From: Gemmatimonadales bacterium
Lineage (GTDB): Bacteria > Gemmatimonadota > Gemmatimonadetes > Palauibacterales > Palauibacteraceae
Direction of reading: 5' to 3'
NCBI GenBank assembly: GCA_030636765.1
Contig: DAOVWI010000147.1
Coordinates: 1-5,451, forward strand
Length of the DNA: 5,451 bases
Of this stretch, positions 5,144 to 5,451 are shown one piece after another (within the stretch, counting starts at the first letter, position 1; each line of letters starts with the position of its first letter). The position numbers and the translations under genes were made by a program. The notes under the pieces are model-generated. The model was not told the origin of the DNA. It saw only the letters and a program-made list of their open reading frames with translations, and ran no database searches.

Positions 5144-5451
5144 TCAGCCGCCGATGAGCCTGAAGACGGTCCCGTCCCCGGACACGATGTAGATCTCACC
5201 GAAGCCGTCCTCCCCGAAGGAGACGACCGGGCCGAGGTTACCGACCGCCCACTCTCGAAGATCGGTCGCTCCCGCGCCGTTGAAGCGGAAGCTGCGAAGG
5301 AAGCCGGCGCAGAAGTCGGAATACAGGTAGTGTCCCACAAGCTCGGGGATGGCCGCTCCCCGGTACACGAACCCTCCCGTTACCGAGCAGCCCTCGCCGT
5401 GATCGTACTCGAGGGCGGGGAGGGTCAGGCCGCTTTCGTCGCAGGACCCGC
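5144..5451 (-). CDS. PQQ-dependent sugar dehydrogenase-like protein (GSDH family), C-terminal part
   Basis: These are the last 101 residues of a beta-propeller protein of the glucose/sorbosone dehydrogenase family, which includes soluble PQQ glucose dehydrogenase and HHIP-like proteins and is usually periplasmic or secreted. The 5' part lies beyond the right edge. Visible residues start CDESGLTLPALEYDHGEGCSVTGGFVYRG (3-31), continue with IPELVGHYLYSDFCAGFLRSF (34-54) and end with VSFGEDGFGEIYIVSGDGTVFRLIGG (76-101), the characteristic closing propeller blade. Cys residues at 3, 21 and 47 of the fragment suggest disulfides and an extracytoplasmic location. The PQQ- and Ca-binding residues and the catalytic His lie in the missing part, so activity cannot be judged. 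A short hairpin (GGCTG/CAGCC, 5136-5149) overlaps the stop codon but has no T-run. Confidence 0.88.
   Translation of the reverse strand, partial: GSCDESGLTLPALEYDHGEGCSVTGGFVYRGAAIPELVGHYLYSDFCAGFLRSFRFNGAGATDLREWAVGNLGPVVSFGEDGFGEIYIVSGDGTVFRLIGG

Noticed and set aside
1..5451. CRISPR arrays, tRNA or rRNA genes, riboswitches, integrase or transposase genes
   Set aside because: I read both strands for regularly spaced repeats, tRNA arms and recombinase motifs and found none. The integron reading of hicBA therefore rests only on the flanking repeats and hairpins.

Overview
This is a GC-rich stretch of a bacterial chromosome, with strong codon-position GC bias and many spurious antisense ORFs. 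The gene content is a GMC oxidoreductase with a small partner protein, a ThDP enzyme, a PhzF-like isomerase and a GSDH-type PQQ dehydrogenase. That fits a soil or marine environmental lineage such as Gemmatimonadota, Acidobacteriota or Actinomycetota. This placement is inferred from composition and gene style only.

Left block (1-3226, all minus strand) is a tightly packed three-gene operon read right to left. It runs from a 150-aa small subunit-like protein, to a 522-aa FAD-dependent GMC oxidoreductase, to a ThDP-dependent decarboxylase/acetolactate-synthase-like enzyme cut by the left edge. Both junctions are 4-base overlaps (GTGA, ATGA), which suggests translational coupling and a shared metabolic task: oxidation of an alcohol or sugar-like substrate coupled to 2-oxo-acid or aldehyde chemistry. 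The substrate cannot be read from the sequence.

Middle (3227-4111): a short divergent intergenic region, then a plus-strand PhzF-family gene of typical length with its active-site motifs intact. A hairpin sits directly after its stop codon.

Right block (4112-5451): about 370 bases without a convincing gene, then a compact minus-strand hicB-hicA toxin-antitoxin operon, then the 3' end of a minus-strand PQQ-dependent sugar dehydrogenase-like gene cut by the right edge. The hicBA operon is enclosed by a perfect 12-bp inverted repeat (4550-4561 and 5037-5048). Its TTAGAC/GTCTAA ends match integron attC core boxes, and both ends adjoin imperfect hairpins of attC-like size (77 and 60 bases). The best reading is that hicBA is a solitary or fossil integron gene cassette, or a small mobile unit, inserted between chromosomal metabolic genes. 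This is the most interesting signal in the window. No integrase is visible.
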